From positions 1 to 24,359 of the forward strand of contig NZ_CALLXM010000076.1 of assembly GCF_937875265.1 (NCBI RefSeq): 24,359 nucleotides of DNA, in the 5' to 3' direction. The translations under genes were made by a program, and so were the position numbers. Each line of letters opens with the position of its first letter. Positions within the stretch are counted from its first letter, which is position 1. The DNA comes from an uncultured Acetobacter sp. (GTDB lineage Bacteria; Pseudomonadota; Alphaproteobacteria; Acetobacterales; Acetobacteraceae). A model generated the notes under the pieces. That model made no database searches, was not told the DNA's origin, and was given only the letters and a program-made list of their open reading frames with translations. Positions 1 to 7,098 of the stretch are shown piece after piece.

Positions 1-676
1 GGGCCATAAAGCACAGCATTCCTTTGAGCGGCAGCCGGAAGGATTTCTGTGTCAGGAGGCTGGCCAGAAGTAGCGGCGGAAGCAGGGTCAGAGTGTGCCA
101 GCTCTTGGTTAGAAAACATAAAGAGGCTGCAAAGCATGCAAGGCAGAAGGACCAGCCGGTGCGCTTCAGGCATAGCAGGATGCAGAATAGATAAAGCGTA
201 CAGTATAGCGCGTCCGCATCGGCCTGCCGGAAGCTGTGGCCCCCTAGGGACTGTACCCAGATGGAAAAAAGCGTAATGGCATACAGGCCTTCCACGCGGG
301 AAAATCTCTGGGCTGCAAACCGATAAAGCCCTGCTACGGCGGCTACAAAGCAGAGCAAAGAAGGCAGCCGTGCGGCCAGTATTCCTTTGCCAAATAGTTT
401 GAATGACAAAACAATGGGTAAGAAACTCAGAACGGGTTTGAGGTTCCAGTAATCTTTTTTGCTCTGCCAGTAATTTGTCAGATAGTCATGGTGATAAAGC
501 ATTTCATAGGCTGAGCCGATATGGCGGGCTTCATCCCATGGTTCTATTTCTTTCGAACTAATACAATAAAATTCAGGAAAAAAAATAAGAGCAAGCAGTA
601 GAACAGGAAAAATTCTATTAAAAAAAGACCACACGCTTTTTTTGCGCAATAATAATAAAAACGGCTCAAAAGGCAT
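1..676 (-). CDS. ArnT/PMT-like membrane glycosyltransferase, partial (C-terminus beyond left edge)
   Basis: An open minus-strand frame starts at ATG 676 and has no stop before the window ends, giving 225 residues. A short cytoplasmic start (residues 1-20) is followed by a hydrophobic helix (about 21-40) and then by a loop with EPWDEARHIGSAYEML. The acidic DEAR motif after the first membrane helix is the hallmark of ArnT/PMT-type (GT39/GT83-like) transferases, which move sugars from polyprenyl-phosphate donors in the cytoplasmic membrane. Further family-like features are a Lys-Pro at about residues 82-83, the FGKGILAARLPSLL segment, HSFRQADADAL, and several more membrane helices. The acceptor cannot be told; lipid A, a surface polysaccharide or a protein are all possible. 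The gene lies 97 bases downstream of the AIDA/Hint gene on the same strand, so cotranscription is possible. The ribosome site is weak, and a TTG two codons upstream is an alternative start. The family call is fairly sure; the substrate is unknown. Confidence 0.8.
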   Translation of the reverse strand, partial: MPFEPFLLLLRKKSVWSFFNRIFPVLLLALIFFPEFYCISSKEIEPWDEARHIGSAYEMLYHHDYLTNYWQSKKDYWNLKPVLSFLPIVLSFKLFGKGILAARLPSLLCFVAAVAGLYRFAAQRFSRVEGLYAITLFSIWVQSLGGHSFRQADADALYCTLYLFCILLCLKRTGWSFCLACFAASLCFLTKSWHTLTLLPPLLLASLLTQKSFRLPLKGMLCFMA

Positions 677-772
677 GAACAAAAGACCTGATTAAGAAAA
701 TACGGGTGCAGGCATAGTGTCTACACCCTGTGTATTTCCTTAAACAGTCATAGGGTGGCCCGTAAAGCTGTT

Positions 773-3595
773 TTAGGCTTGCAGGCTGATCATACACGTA
801 GAAGCAGGCAACCCCTTCTGAATGCCATAAATGCCGCTTGCCGTAACCTGTACCATTAACATCCCTGCTGTATTGGTGGCGCGCGGACCAAGTGTAAGTA
901 TTGCATTGCCACCGGTCCAGCGGGTGGTAGTCCCGGTTTCCTGTGCCTGCCAGCCAGATCCAGCTTCCGGGCTTACGGGCAGCGATACCCGTCGTGCAGG
1001 TGATGTGCCCTCCTTCAGCAGAACATGCCCTACAGCCACGCCCATTTGGCGGCGGTCATCTACAAACGGTCCTTCCACATCACATGGACGGAATGTGCGG
1101 GAGGCCAGCCAGACCTGTGTCGCACCAGAGGGCAACATGAACAGTACATAGTCCTGCATGGTCCGTAACGGGCGTATAATCTGACCAGTTTCAAGAACCA
1201 GGTGTAGGTCTGCCTCGCGCGTGAATTGAGGTGCAGTCTTTACGCCAGCATGAACCGCCTGTTCCCACCGGTCTGTGCCGTGTTCTTCAGCTCGGGCGAT
1301 CAGTCTGCGGAAAATGGGTTCCACTGTGGCGCGGTCTACTGCCAGTGGAACGGCGGCATCCTCAGCCCAGCTTCGTACTGTGCCGCCAAGGCGAGCCAGT
1401 GTTCCGCTCTGCCCGAAGCTCCGGCGGTTGCCCGTGTCCAGATAGCTTTCCGTCAGCAGACCGTTGGCCATAATAACGGCATGTTCTTCAGTCTCAATAT
1501 GGAAGTAGGAATACTCCGTAATGCTGTGATCGTAAAAAACTGAAATTCCGTTCACCAGCATGCGTGCCGGAATAAACCGCCCTTCAAAAAACAGGCAGTG
1601 CTCAGGCGTTACCAGCAGGTCCGTATGCGGCACAGCGTCCGCCACGGCCCCTTTGCAGATGCGCACCGGATAACCGGCTTCATCATCAGGCAGGCCGGTT
1701 TTTACGGAAGTGTGTCTGTGGCCAGCCCATATCACAGCACGCGGCTGCGCAACCCCGTGAGCAAAGGTCAGGACTTCATCACCAATGCGCAGATCTTCCA
1801 CGGCTGTTTCACCATCCGCGTGGCGGATCATCGTGCCCGGCAGGAAGCAGACCTCAGTGCCTTCATCAAGTGTGACAACTGTGCTGCCATCAGTGTCAGC
1901 GGCAAATGTGGCATGATAGTCGCTGTAATCTCCGGCCAGCGCGATGCTGTAAGTCTCATCGCCCTGTGTGACAACCAGAGTGTCGCCCTCAATTTGTGCA
2001 GCGGTAGTCCCCGCATAATGCAGGCTGTCGACATCAATTGCACCGCCCGACATCAGGGTGGTGTTCTCAATATCGCCTCCGCTGGACACGGTGAGTCGGC
2101 CACCGGCTGAGATCATCTCATTTTCTGCGGAGGCACCGGAGGAAACGGTCTCCGAACCACCAGACAGAATATGTGTGTTGCTGGCAACGCCGCCTGAAAG
2201 AACAGTCTCAGTCCCGCCGTTGCTGACAATGGTGCCGGCAGCAGAGCCGGTCACGTAGGCGGTACCGTTGCTCATGAGGGTTGTTGCCGAGGCGACCCCT
2301 CCGGTGCTGATAAACAGCGCTCCCCCGGACAGGACCGTGGCGTTCAGGGATGATCCCTGAATATAGCCAAACCCGGCGCTGCCATACGTGGTGTTTTCAG
2401 CCAGCCCGCCTGCATAGACTGTCTCATGCCCATGATTGCTGATGCTGTCATTACGGGTCACACCCCCGGACATGATGCGATTTTCACCCAGTGCCGTTAC
2501 GCTATTCCCGGCAGCACTGCCATAAACATACTGGCGGCCTGTAGAAACCACGCTGGCGCTGGCAATCCCGCCATTTTCAACCGTCTGTGTCGCATACCGT
2601 GCAATCACGGAACCTGACGCCACCCCACCGGACAGCACATCAACAAACCCATTGGCAGCGACCTGCGTGCTATCGGCCTGTCCGGAGCTGCCGATACTCA
2701 TGGACCCACCGGCAGCAACCGTGTCGCTTCTGGCGACACCGCCCGCAATAATCTGGTCCTTACCGCCGCTTTGTACCAGTGCTGCACTATCCGTCCCGGC
2801 TACGGTCTGCTGACCTCCGCTCATCACGGTGCCGGAAGCCGTGGCGCCCGTGTTCACAGCCTGAGACCCCGCCTGCATGATGACGGACCCACTGGCCACA
2901 GCCGTTCCGCTGAGCACTTCCTGCCCGCCAGCACTGATAACGGTCTGCACTGTCCGCCCGGCATAGGCTTCCACCTGGCCACCAGACAGAATGGTGCCCG
3001 ATGCCGTTGCGGCATTAGTCACCAGAAATTGCTGCCCACCAGACAAGACTGTTTCCGTATAGGTGGTGCCGGAGATCACTTCATCATACGCGGTGCTGTT
3101 AATCAGCGTATTGTAGGCTTGCCCCCCAGCTCCCGTCTGGGAGCCAGCATCGGCATACTCGCAGGTGGCGCCGCCCTCGTTCACCACCGTATTATAAATT
3201 GTCCCGCCATCCACATAGGCAGCGTAATTGCCCTGAGAATTGATGATCATTCCTGAAACAACGGCAGCGGTCCCCTTAACGGTTATGCCACCATCGTTCA
3301 GCGTTACGCCGGACGCGTAAGCGCCGTTTAGAATAATGAGCTGGTCGTGGAAAACGGTGGTGTCTAGCGCGCTTCCTCCACTGTTAACGAGAACGCTCTG
3401 ATGCTCGGCTTCCGTATCAGCCGGGCCGGAGATGGTGGTGGAAGCAATTGTTCCGCCACTTTGGACCTGAAGCTGGCCGCTATCCGCTACAGTTGTTGAG
3501 AGTGCGCTGCCTGCACTGGCGATAATCAGCGTATCTCCGCGCAGAACAGAGACGCCACTGGCTGTCAGGCCTGAGGAGATGATGGTCGTTGTCAT
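773..3595 (-). CDS. AIDA-repeat / Hint-domain surface protein (Hint protein 1)
   Basis: This is a 940-residue protein. Residues 1 to about 520 are degenerate repeats of roughly 18-20 residues rich in SGG, GGxA and TVxSGG, the pattern of AIDA-type autotransporter passenger repeats that form a beta-helix. A Hint_2 (hedgehog/intein-like) domain follows: nucleophile candidate Cys583 in CFLPGTMI, VEDLRIGDEVL, DDEAGYPVRI, TPEHC with His666, and TESYLDTGNRRSF near 715-727. The last 200 or so residues (with GPFVDDRR and WTGGNAILTL) match the C-termini of the other two Hint proteins here. No Sec signal peptide, extended autotransporter signal or C-terminal translocator barrel is visible. Hint domains can catalyse an N-S acyl shift and cleavage at their Cys, so release or anchoring of the repeat region is plausible but inferred. 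The start is the only good ATG; no strong ribosome site precedes it. A secreted or surface role is likely; the export route is unknown. Confidence 0.88.
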   Translation of the reverse strand: MTTTIISSGLTASGVSVLRGDTLIIASAGSALSTTVADSGQLQVQSGGTIASTTISGPADTEAEHQSVLVNSGGSALDTTVFHDQLIILNGAYASGVTLNDGGITVKGTAAVVSGMIINSQGNYAAYVDGGTIYNTVVNEGGATCEYADAGSQTGAGGQAYNTLINSTAYDEVISGTTYTETVLSGGQQFLVTNAATASGTILSGGQVEAYAGRTVQTVISAGGQEVLSGTAVASGSVIMQAGSQAVNTGATASGTVMSGGQQTVAGTDSAALVQSGGKDQIIAGGVARSDTVAAGGSMSIGSSGQADSTQVAANGFVDVLSGGVASGSVIARYATQTVENGGIASASVVSTGRQYVYGSAAGNSVTALGENRIMSGGVTRNDSISNHGHETVYAGGLAENTTYGSAGFGYIQGSSLNATVLSGGALFISTGGVASATTLMSNGTAYVTGSAAGTIVSNGGTETVLSGGVASNTHILSGGSETVSSGASAENEMISAGGRLTVSSGGDIENTTLMSGGAIDVDSLHYAGTTAAQIEGDTLVVTQGDETYSIALAGDYSDYHATFAADTDGSTVVTLDEGTEVCFLPGTMIRHADGETAVEDLRIGDEVLTFAHGVAQPRAVIWAGHRHTSVKTGLPDDEAGYPVRICKGAVADAVPHTDLLVTPEHCLFFEGRFIPARMLVNGISVFYDHSITEYSYFHIETEEHAVIMANGLLTESYLDTGNRRSFGQSGTLARLGGTVRSWAEDAAVPLAVDRATVEPIFRRLIARAEEHGTDRWEQAVHAGVKTAPQFTREADLHLVLETGQIIRPLRTMQDYVLFMLPSGATQVWLASRTFRPCDVEGPFVDDRRQMGVAVGHVLLKEGTSPARRVSLPVSPEAGSGWQAQETGTTTRWTGGNAILTLGPRATNTAGMLMVQVTASGIYGIQKGLPASTCMISLQA

Positions 3596-4013
3596 GAAAG
3601 GGAAGCACTCTTTTAGAAAATAAAATTTGTTAAAACTAAATTAATATCTCTATTTCTTACAATATGAACTAAATGAATATGTGTTATTTCAAATTGTTTC
3701 TTAATAATTTCATAGAGATTTGAAATTTATTTAGAAATTTTCTAAAAATAGATATGAATAAATCTATTTGTTATTAGATGGTTGTTGGTGGTTTAGGCAG
3801 CTAGTGTCATTGTTTGTATGAAAAATGAGATTATTTTGGTATTTTGTTTTCTTTTTTAGGAAGGGCGTTATTTTACCCGCTTACCACCGGACGACCAGAA
3901 ATGTGCCCCGCGTGTGGGTCAATGCCCCCTTACCGTCCGTGAGGTATCCCACTCTTGCTGAGTCTCGGTGTCTGTCCCTATCCTGTGCGGCAGATCATAA
4001 GAGGAATATGTCT
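3596..4013. other. Divergent intergenic region, very AT-rich on the left
   Basis: No gene is supported here. Bases 3600-3790 are extremely AT-rich and form the upstream region of the minus-strand AIDA/Hint gene. They contain an 8-bp inverted repeat at 3730-3746 (TTTAGAAA/TTTCTAAA) and a 6-bp one with an 8-base spacer at 3748-3767 (ATAGAT/ATCTAT). Such repeats arise easily in DNA of this composition, so a regulatory role is only possible. The right half is GC-rich and leads to the DUF2501-like gene. Confidence 0.6.
3955..3984 (+). promoter_or_regulatory. Possible sigma70 promoter of the DUF2501-like gene
   Basis: TTGCTG (3955-3960) and TATCCT (3979-3984) are 18 bases apart and would give a leader of about 24 bases before ATG 4014. 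Both boxes are only partial consensus matches. Confidence 0.3.
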
Positions 4014-4469
4014 ATGTCGAGACTTCGTCCCGTCTTCCTGGCCCTGACGGGCTGCCTGGCTCTTTCTGCGGCTCTGCCTCAGGCCCACGCGGCGGGTGCA
4101 GCATCCCCTGGTATCCTCACGGTGCAGCCGGGCCCGCCGCCCATGACGGCCGCTACTGCGGCCCCCGGAGTGCTGGATTATGACGGCATTCCCACGGTCG
4201 AACATGCCTCCGCCGATAACGTCGGCGGCCTGATGTATTATTGCTATTCCCACAAGCTGGTCACGGACACGACCGTCCGCAGCCTTGGCCGCAAACTGGC
4301 TGAGCGTGAGGGCATTCGCCGCAAACCGGCTTACGCATGGGGCGGCAAGGGCCGACTGATGCTCAGCCCGACCGTGATGTTTGATATCAAAACCCTCAAC
4401 CGGGACCAGCAGGCTGCCGTATGTAGCCGCTCCGCCCTGCGCGGCCCGGATCTGCTCAAGCAGGACTAA
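4014..4469 (+). CDS. Exported DUF2501-like (YjjA-type) protein
   Basis: The protein has 151 residues and starts with a typical Sec signal peptide (SRLR, a hydrophobic core, then LPQAHA before AGAA, cleavage near residue 26). A Pro/Ala-rich linker follows to about residue 60. The mature C-terminal half, residues 66-151, contains DNVGGLMYYC, a region like xxLVTDTTVRSLGRKL, a YAWGGKGRL segment and a second cysteine. The two cysteines, Cys77 and Cys137, could form a disulphide in the periplasm. This layout resembles the DUF2501 family, whose function is not known. The frame is open back to 3825, but GAGGA at 4001-4005 sits 8 bases before ATG 4014 and only 2 before ATG 4008, so 4014 is preferred. 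The upstream part would put about 60 uncharacteristic residues before the signal peptide. The coding call is solid; the family call is moderate. Confidence 0.8.
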   Translation: MSRLRPVFLALTGCLALSAALPQAHAAGAASPGILTVQPGPPPMTAATAAPGVLDYDGIPTVEHASADNVGGLMYYCYSHKLVTDTTVRSLGRKLAEREGIRRKPAYAWGGKGRLMLSPTVMFDIKTLNRDQQAAVCSRSALRGPDLLKQD

Positions 4470-4584
4470 GTACACGCCCACACGCGGGCCAGCCGCCAGC
4501 GCGCATGTTTCTCACTGTGCGTAGCGCGGAGGTCCGCGTGACTTCTCTATTTTACCACAACCCATTTTATCCCAGAGTGCCCGC

Positions 4585-5127
4585 ATGAGCGCCCCAATCC
4601 ATCGCCTGACCCCGGATGATCTGCTCTCCGCCGCCACCGGCCTGCTGGCAACAGAGCGAGACCCTCTGGCCAATATGGCCAATCTCTCAGCACTTATTTT
4701 TGAAGCACTGCCAGATTTGAACTGGGCGGGGTTCTACCTCTATCGCCCACAGACCACAGCTCCAGCCACGCTGTTCACGCTTGCGCAGGTCGCCAGTTCC
4801 AGCCCTCAGGCAGCACAGGGTGAACTGGTGCTCGGGCCATTTCAGGGGCGCGTGGCGTGCACACGTATTGCTTTGGGGAAGGGAGTATGCGGCACCGCAG
4901 CAGAAACCCGCACCACTCAGCGTGTGCCGGATGTGCATGAGTTTCCCGGTCACATCGCGTGTGATGTGGCATCAGCTTCGGAACTGGTTATTCCACTGGT
5001 CGCGCACGGCCAGTTGCTGGGCGTGCTGGACCTTGACAGTCCACTGAAAAACAGATTTTCCGTTCAGGAGCAGCAGCTTCTGGAAGAGCTTGTTTCAGCT
5101 TTCCTGGCAACGCTGCCCGCAGTCTGA
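4585..5127 (+). CDS. msrC: Free methionine-(R)-sulfoxide reductase (GAF-fold fRMsr)
   Basis: The 180-residue protein is a single GAF domain, the usual length for this enzyme. It reduces free L-methionine-(R)-S-oxide to methionine in the cytoplasm, drawing electrons from thioredoxin, as part of oxidative damage repair. Family signatures are visible in order: NWAGFYLY (46-53), LGPFQGRVAC (83-92), GKGVCGTAAETRTTQRVPDV (98-117), EFPGHIACDVASASELVIPL (119-138) and GVLDLDSP (146-153). The three catalytic or resolving cysteines are Cys92, Cys102 and Cys126. Their 10- and 24-residue spacing is the same as in the E. coli enzyme (84/94/118). The ribosome site before ATG 4585 is weak. The gene ends 10 bases from the end of the convergent small gene at 5138. 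Everything needed for activity appears present. Confidence 0.95.
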   Translation: MSAPIHRLTPDDLLSAATGLLATERDPLANMANLSALIFEALPDLNWAGFYLYRPQTTAPATLFTLAQVASSSPQAAQGELVLGPFQGRVACTRIALGKGVCGTAAETRTTQRVPDVHEFPGHIACDVASASELVIPLVAHGQLLGVLDLDSPLKNRFSVQEQQLLEELVSAFLATLPAV

Positions 5128-5137
5128 ATCTGCCCCT

Positions 5138-5386
5138 TTAACAGGAGCAGCAGGCTGCCTCGTTCTGCGGCGGTTTACTTGTTCTGGCATGGGCAGGCTG
5201 AGCCCGCTTTGCCGTGCTTTTCCCTGCCTTGTCCGGCGTGGCAGCGTTTTTCGTGTTCGCAGTGCTTTGCGCTTCGGAGAGTGTGCCGATAACGCGTTTA
5301 GCGCGCGGATTTAAAAACCCTCGTGCAAAACGTGACCCGTGTAAAAAACCAGACCCTGCGCGGCTGGTATCAAAGGGGCTTTTCAT
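5138..5386 (-). CDS. Small basic protein with C-terminal CCSC, unknown function
   Basis: This 82-residue protein is not recognised. The start at 5386 is well supported by a near-perfect ribosome site (AAGGAGG) a few bases upstream and by a consensus TATAAT box further up at 5420-5425. The N-terminal half holds a run with several Arg and Gly residues (RAGSGFLHGSRFARGFLNPRAK). The rest is Ala/Thr/Lys-rich and looks disordered. The last residues are ACCSC, three cysteines among the final four, which could bind a metal, be lipidated or form disulphides. There is no signal peptide or membrane segment. It is convergent with the fRMsr gene and divergent from the glycine-zipper gene. The strong translation signal makes it likely to be expressed; its role is unknown. 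Confidence 0.72.
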   Translation of the reverse strand: MKSPFDTSRAGSGFLHGSRFARGFLNPRAKRVIGTLSEAQSTANTKNAATPDKAGKSTAKRAQPAHARTSKPPQNEAACCSC

Positions 5387-5419
5387 TGCGGCCTCCTTAT
5401 TTTTTTCATTTTCCTGTTT

Positions 5420-5425
5420 ATTATA
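5420..5425 (-). promoter_or_regulatory. Consensus -10 box for the small CCSC protein gene
   Basis: Read on the minus strand the bases are TATAAT, lying about 34 bases upstream of ATG 5386. With a start about 7 bases further on, the leader would be short and carry the AAGGAGG site. No clear -35 box is seen at 17-18 bases (ATTCCG or CATTCC). Confidence 0.45.
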
Positions 5426-5518
5426 TATGGGGAGTCCATGCCCGGAATGAAAGGGCACGGGTCAGGAAAAATCGTTACATGCTGCGTAAAGGTGAGGGCA
5501 GGGGCTCTACATTGTCTC

Positions 5519-5567
5519 AGGAGCGCTCCTTCGATACTCTGTGCGCCAGATCTGCCGCTTATCTGGC
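5519..5567. promoter_or_regulatory. Palindrome plus inverted repeat upstream of the glycine-zipper gene
   Basis: AGGAGCGCTCCT (5519-5530) is a perfect 12-base palindrome. Fifteen bases on, GCCAGAT (5545-5551) and ATCTGGC (5561-5567) form a perfect 7-bp inverted repeat with a 9-base loop, ending 18 bases before ATG 5586. They could be an operator or a leader hairpin close to the ribosome site; this is an inference from position only. Confidence 0.35.
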
Positions 5568-5585
5568 AGAAGAAAGGAAACAAAA

Positions 5586-5984
5586 ATGCGTCGATTAATG
5601 ACACTGGGCCTTCTTGCCGCCCTCGCTGGTACAACGGTTACGGCTGCTCAGGCTGAACCGGGTGGCTGCCTGAAATACGGGGCCGTTGGCGCTGTGGGTG
5701 GGCATGTCGCGCATCATGGTGTTCTGGGTGCCGTAGGCGGTTGCGTAACCGGCATGTACCGTCGCCATGTTTATCGTAAAGAAGCCAAGCAGAAGGCCGC
5801 TCTGTATGATCAGGAGCATCCGGGTGCAAAAGGCACGTATGCCCAGAAGGCCACGGCTTATGATGTGGAACACTCTACCCAACCCGGTAAACTGACCCCG
5901 GATGCCGCTACCCCGCAGGGTGGTGCACAGCCCGGCCAGATGCCGCAGGGACAGGTTCAGCCTCAGGGCGATACCCACCTCTAA
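5586..5984 (+). CDS. Exported glycine-zipper protein, unknown function
   Basis: The protein has 132 residues and begins with a Sec signal peptide (MRRLMTLGLLAALAG, cleavage near AAQA, residue 21-22). A glycine-zipper-like stretch follows at about 26-55 (YGAVGAVGGHVAHHGVLGAV), with Gly at regular spacing. Such segments usually insert in or pack against a membrane. Two cysteines (in GGCLKYG and GGCVTG) flank this zipper and could pair in the periplasm. The C-terminal part is Lys-rich, then Pro/Gln/Gly-rich (about 95-132) and probably disordered. ATG 5586 is chosen because AAAGGAAA precedes it at good spacing and the signal peptide starts there; the frame is open upstream to 5541. Likely envelope-located; the function is not known. 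Confidence 0.78.
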   Translation: MRRLMTLGLLAALAGTTVTAAQAEPGGCLKYGAVGAVGGHVAHHGVLGAVGGCVTGMYRRHVYRKEAKQKAALYDQEHPGAKGTYAQKATAYDVEHSTQPGKLTPDAATPQGGAQPGQMPQGQVQPQGDTHL

Positions 5985-5997
5985 AACCTTATACCTT

Positions 5998-6027
5998 CTT
6001 CCGCCTGCATTTCCCCGCAGGCGGAAG
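5998..6027. terminator. Strong GC hairpin after the glycine-zipper gene
   Basis: CTTCCGCCTGC (5998-6008) and GCAGGCGGAAG (6017-6027) are perfect 11-bp arms around an 8-base loop, 14 bases past the stop at 5984. There is no T-run after it, so it may act as an mRNA-stabilising or processing hairpin, or a Rho-dependent end, rather than a classical terminator. Confidence 0.5.
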
Positions 6028-6033
6028 GCTTAC

Positions 6034-6070
6034 GCACATGCCGGACCGTCGCGTTCTGTCCGGCATGTGC
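6034..6070. repeat. Second perfect hairpin, 13-bp arms, before the DUF3147 gene
   Basis: GCACATGCCGGAC (6034-6046) and GTCCGGCATGTGC (6058-6070) pair perfectly around an 11-base loop. It lies 6 bases after the previous hairpin and 35 bases before ATG 6106, so it would be in the leader of that gene if transcription starts upstream or reads through. Confidence 0.55.
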
Positions 6071-6105
6071 CTGAATTGCAAATTTCCCGGCGCAGGAAAG
6101 AAGAC

Positions 6106-6453
6106 ATGTTTTTCTGGCTTAAAGCCCTGTTGTCCGGCCTGACCATTGCACTGGTGTCCACCATTGCCCGCCGATACCCCGGCGTAGGCGCTCTGGTGGC
6201 GTCCCTTCCGCTTATTTCCGTTTTCGGGATGATCTGGCTCTGGCTGGAAACAAAAGATCCCACCCGCATGGAAGCCCATGTAGGGGCCACGTTCTGGTAC
6301 GTGCTGCCATCCCTGCCAATGTTCCTGCTCATACCGTGGGCCATGCGCCACGGTATGCCGTTCTGGCTGGCTCTGGGTGCTGGGTGCGGCGTGACCATCC
6401 TGCTCTACCTGGGCATGGTCTGGCTCGCCCCTAAAATTGGCGTGCAGATGTAA
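6106..6453 (+). CDS. DUF3147 family inner-membrane protein
   Basis: This 115-residue protein is almost entirely membrane helices. Helix 1 covers about 1-20 (FFWLKALLSGLTIALVSTIA); a short loop RRYPGVGAL and helix 2 (about 29-47) follow, with TKDP between, then helix 3 (about 62-78, FWYVLPSLPMFLLIPWAM) and helix 4 (about 85-108). The RRYPGVGALVASLPL and FWYVLPSLPMF patterns and the length fit the DUF3147 family of small integral membrane proteins, whose function is not established. ATG 6106 is preferred because GGAAAG precedes it and the first helix starts at once; the frame runs open back to 5902 with no membrane-like sequence. It follows the glycine-zipper gene by 121 bases that hold two strong hairpins. 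Confidence 0.85.
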   Translation: MFFWLKALLSGLTIALVSTIARRYPGVGALVASLPLISVFGMIWLWLETKDPTRMEAHVGATFWYVLPSLPMFLLIPWAMRHGMPFWLALGAGCGVTILLYLGMVWLAPKIGVQM

Positions 6454-7098
6454 CCATCACCTGGTCATGAATACTACATCTCTAACAGCCACGTTCGGTG
6501 CGGCAATGCGTCAGTGTGGCATGTGGGGGAGCAATACCGCTTTATGCCGTCGATTTTAGAAATCTTATTTTTAGAATATCTTTTTTAAAAGAGAAAATGT
6601 GCCGTGCGCACCTGTTCTCTCTGTCTGATCATTTTTAAGTTCATACCCTCTCATAATCACTGCTCTTTTGGGGCAGAGGTTGTGTCTTTTTATTTGTATT
6701 CGGCCAGATTTTTCTATTGTTTTGATGGGTTATTTTAGCCGCAAGAAAAAGGGGGGATTCTCCTTTCAGGGAAGATGCACAGTAGAAAATACTGTAAAAA
6801 AATAAGCTTAATTCAGTAATGAAACAAATTCTAAAAATTATAAAAATACTTTGTATAATAAGTATTTATTGGATGAGTGTGTTTTCAGGAGAAGTCTCGA
6901 GTTTTTGTGCATGAGACTGGATTTTATAAAACCCGAAGGGGTGGGCTTGCGGCCCGACTTTCTCAATTTCAATAGGCAAAAAATTCCAAACGTATAATTG
7001 TTTTTATTGACTTAACTTTTTTTAAAGAATAGTTTTCGAATCGAGGCTGGTATACAAGGAAAGAATCTTCCCTGTAAAAATAAGAATCGGATGAAAAA
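6454..7098. other. Long AT-rich leader region of Hint protein 2
   Basis: No gene is supported in these 645 bases. From about 6540 the DNA is strongly AT-rich apart from a short GC patch near 6938-6960. An 8-bp inverted repeat AAATACTT/AAGTATTT (6844-6851, 6860-6867) encloses TATAAT (6854-6859), which could be a -10 box under operator control, although no -35 box fits. If used, it would give a leader over 230 bases long. A 30-codon frame from ATG 6468 has no ribosome site and was not accepted. Confidence 0.55.

Noticed and set aside
1598..2110. 170-residue plus-strand frame opposite the AIDA/Hint gene
   Set aside because: It is antisense to the conserved Hint domain and the end of the repeats; similar shadow frames occur opposite Hint protein 3.
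773..3595. AIDA repeats considered as a CRISPR or tandem DNA repeat array
   Set aside because: Repeats are degenerate at the DNA level, continuous with an open reading frame and without spacers; they are protein repeats.
4525..4538. CGCGGA-GG-TCCGCG palindrome after the DUF2501-like gene, considered as a terminator
   Set aside because: The loop would be only 2 bases and no T-run follows directly; too weak to list.
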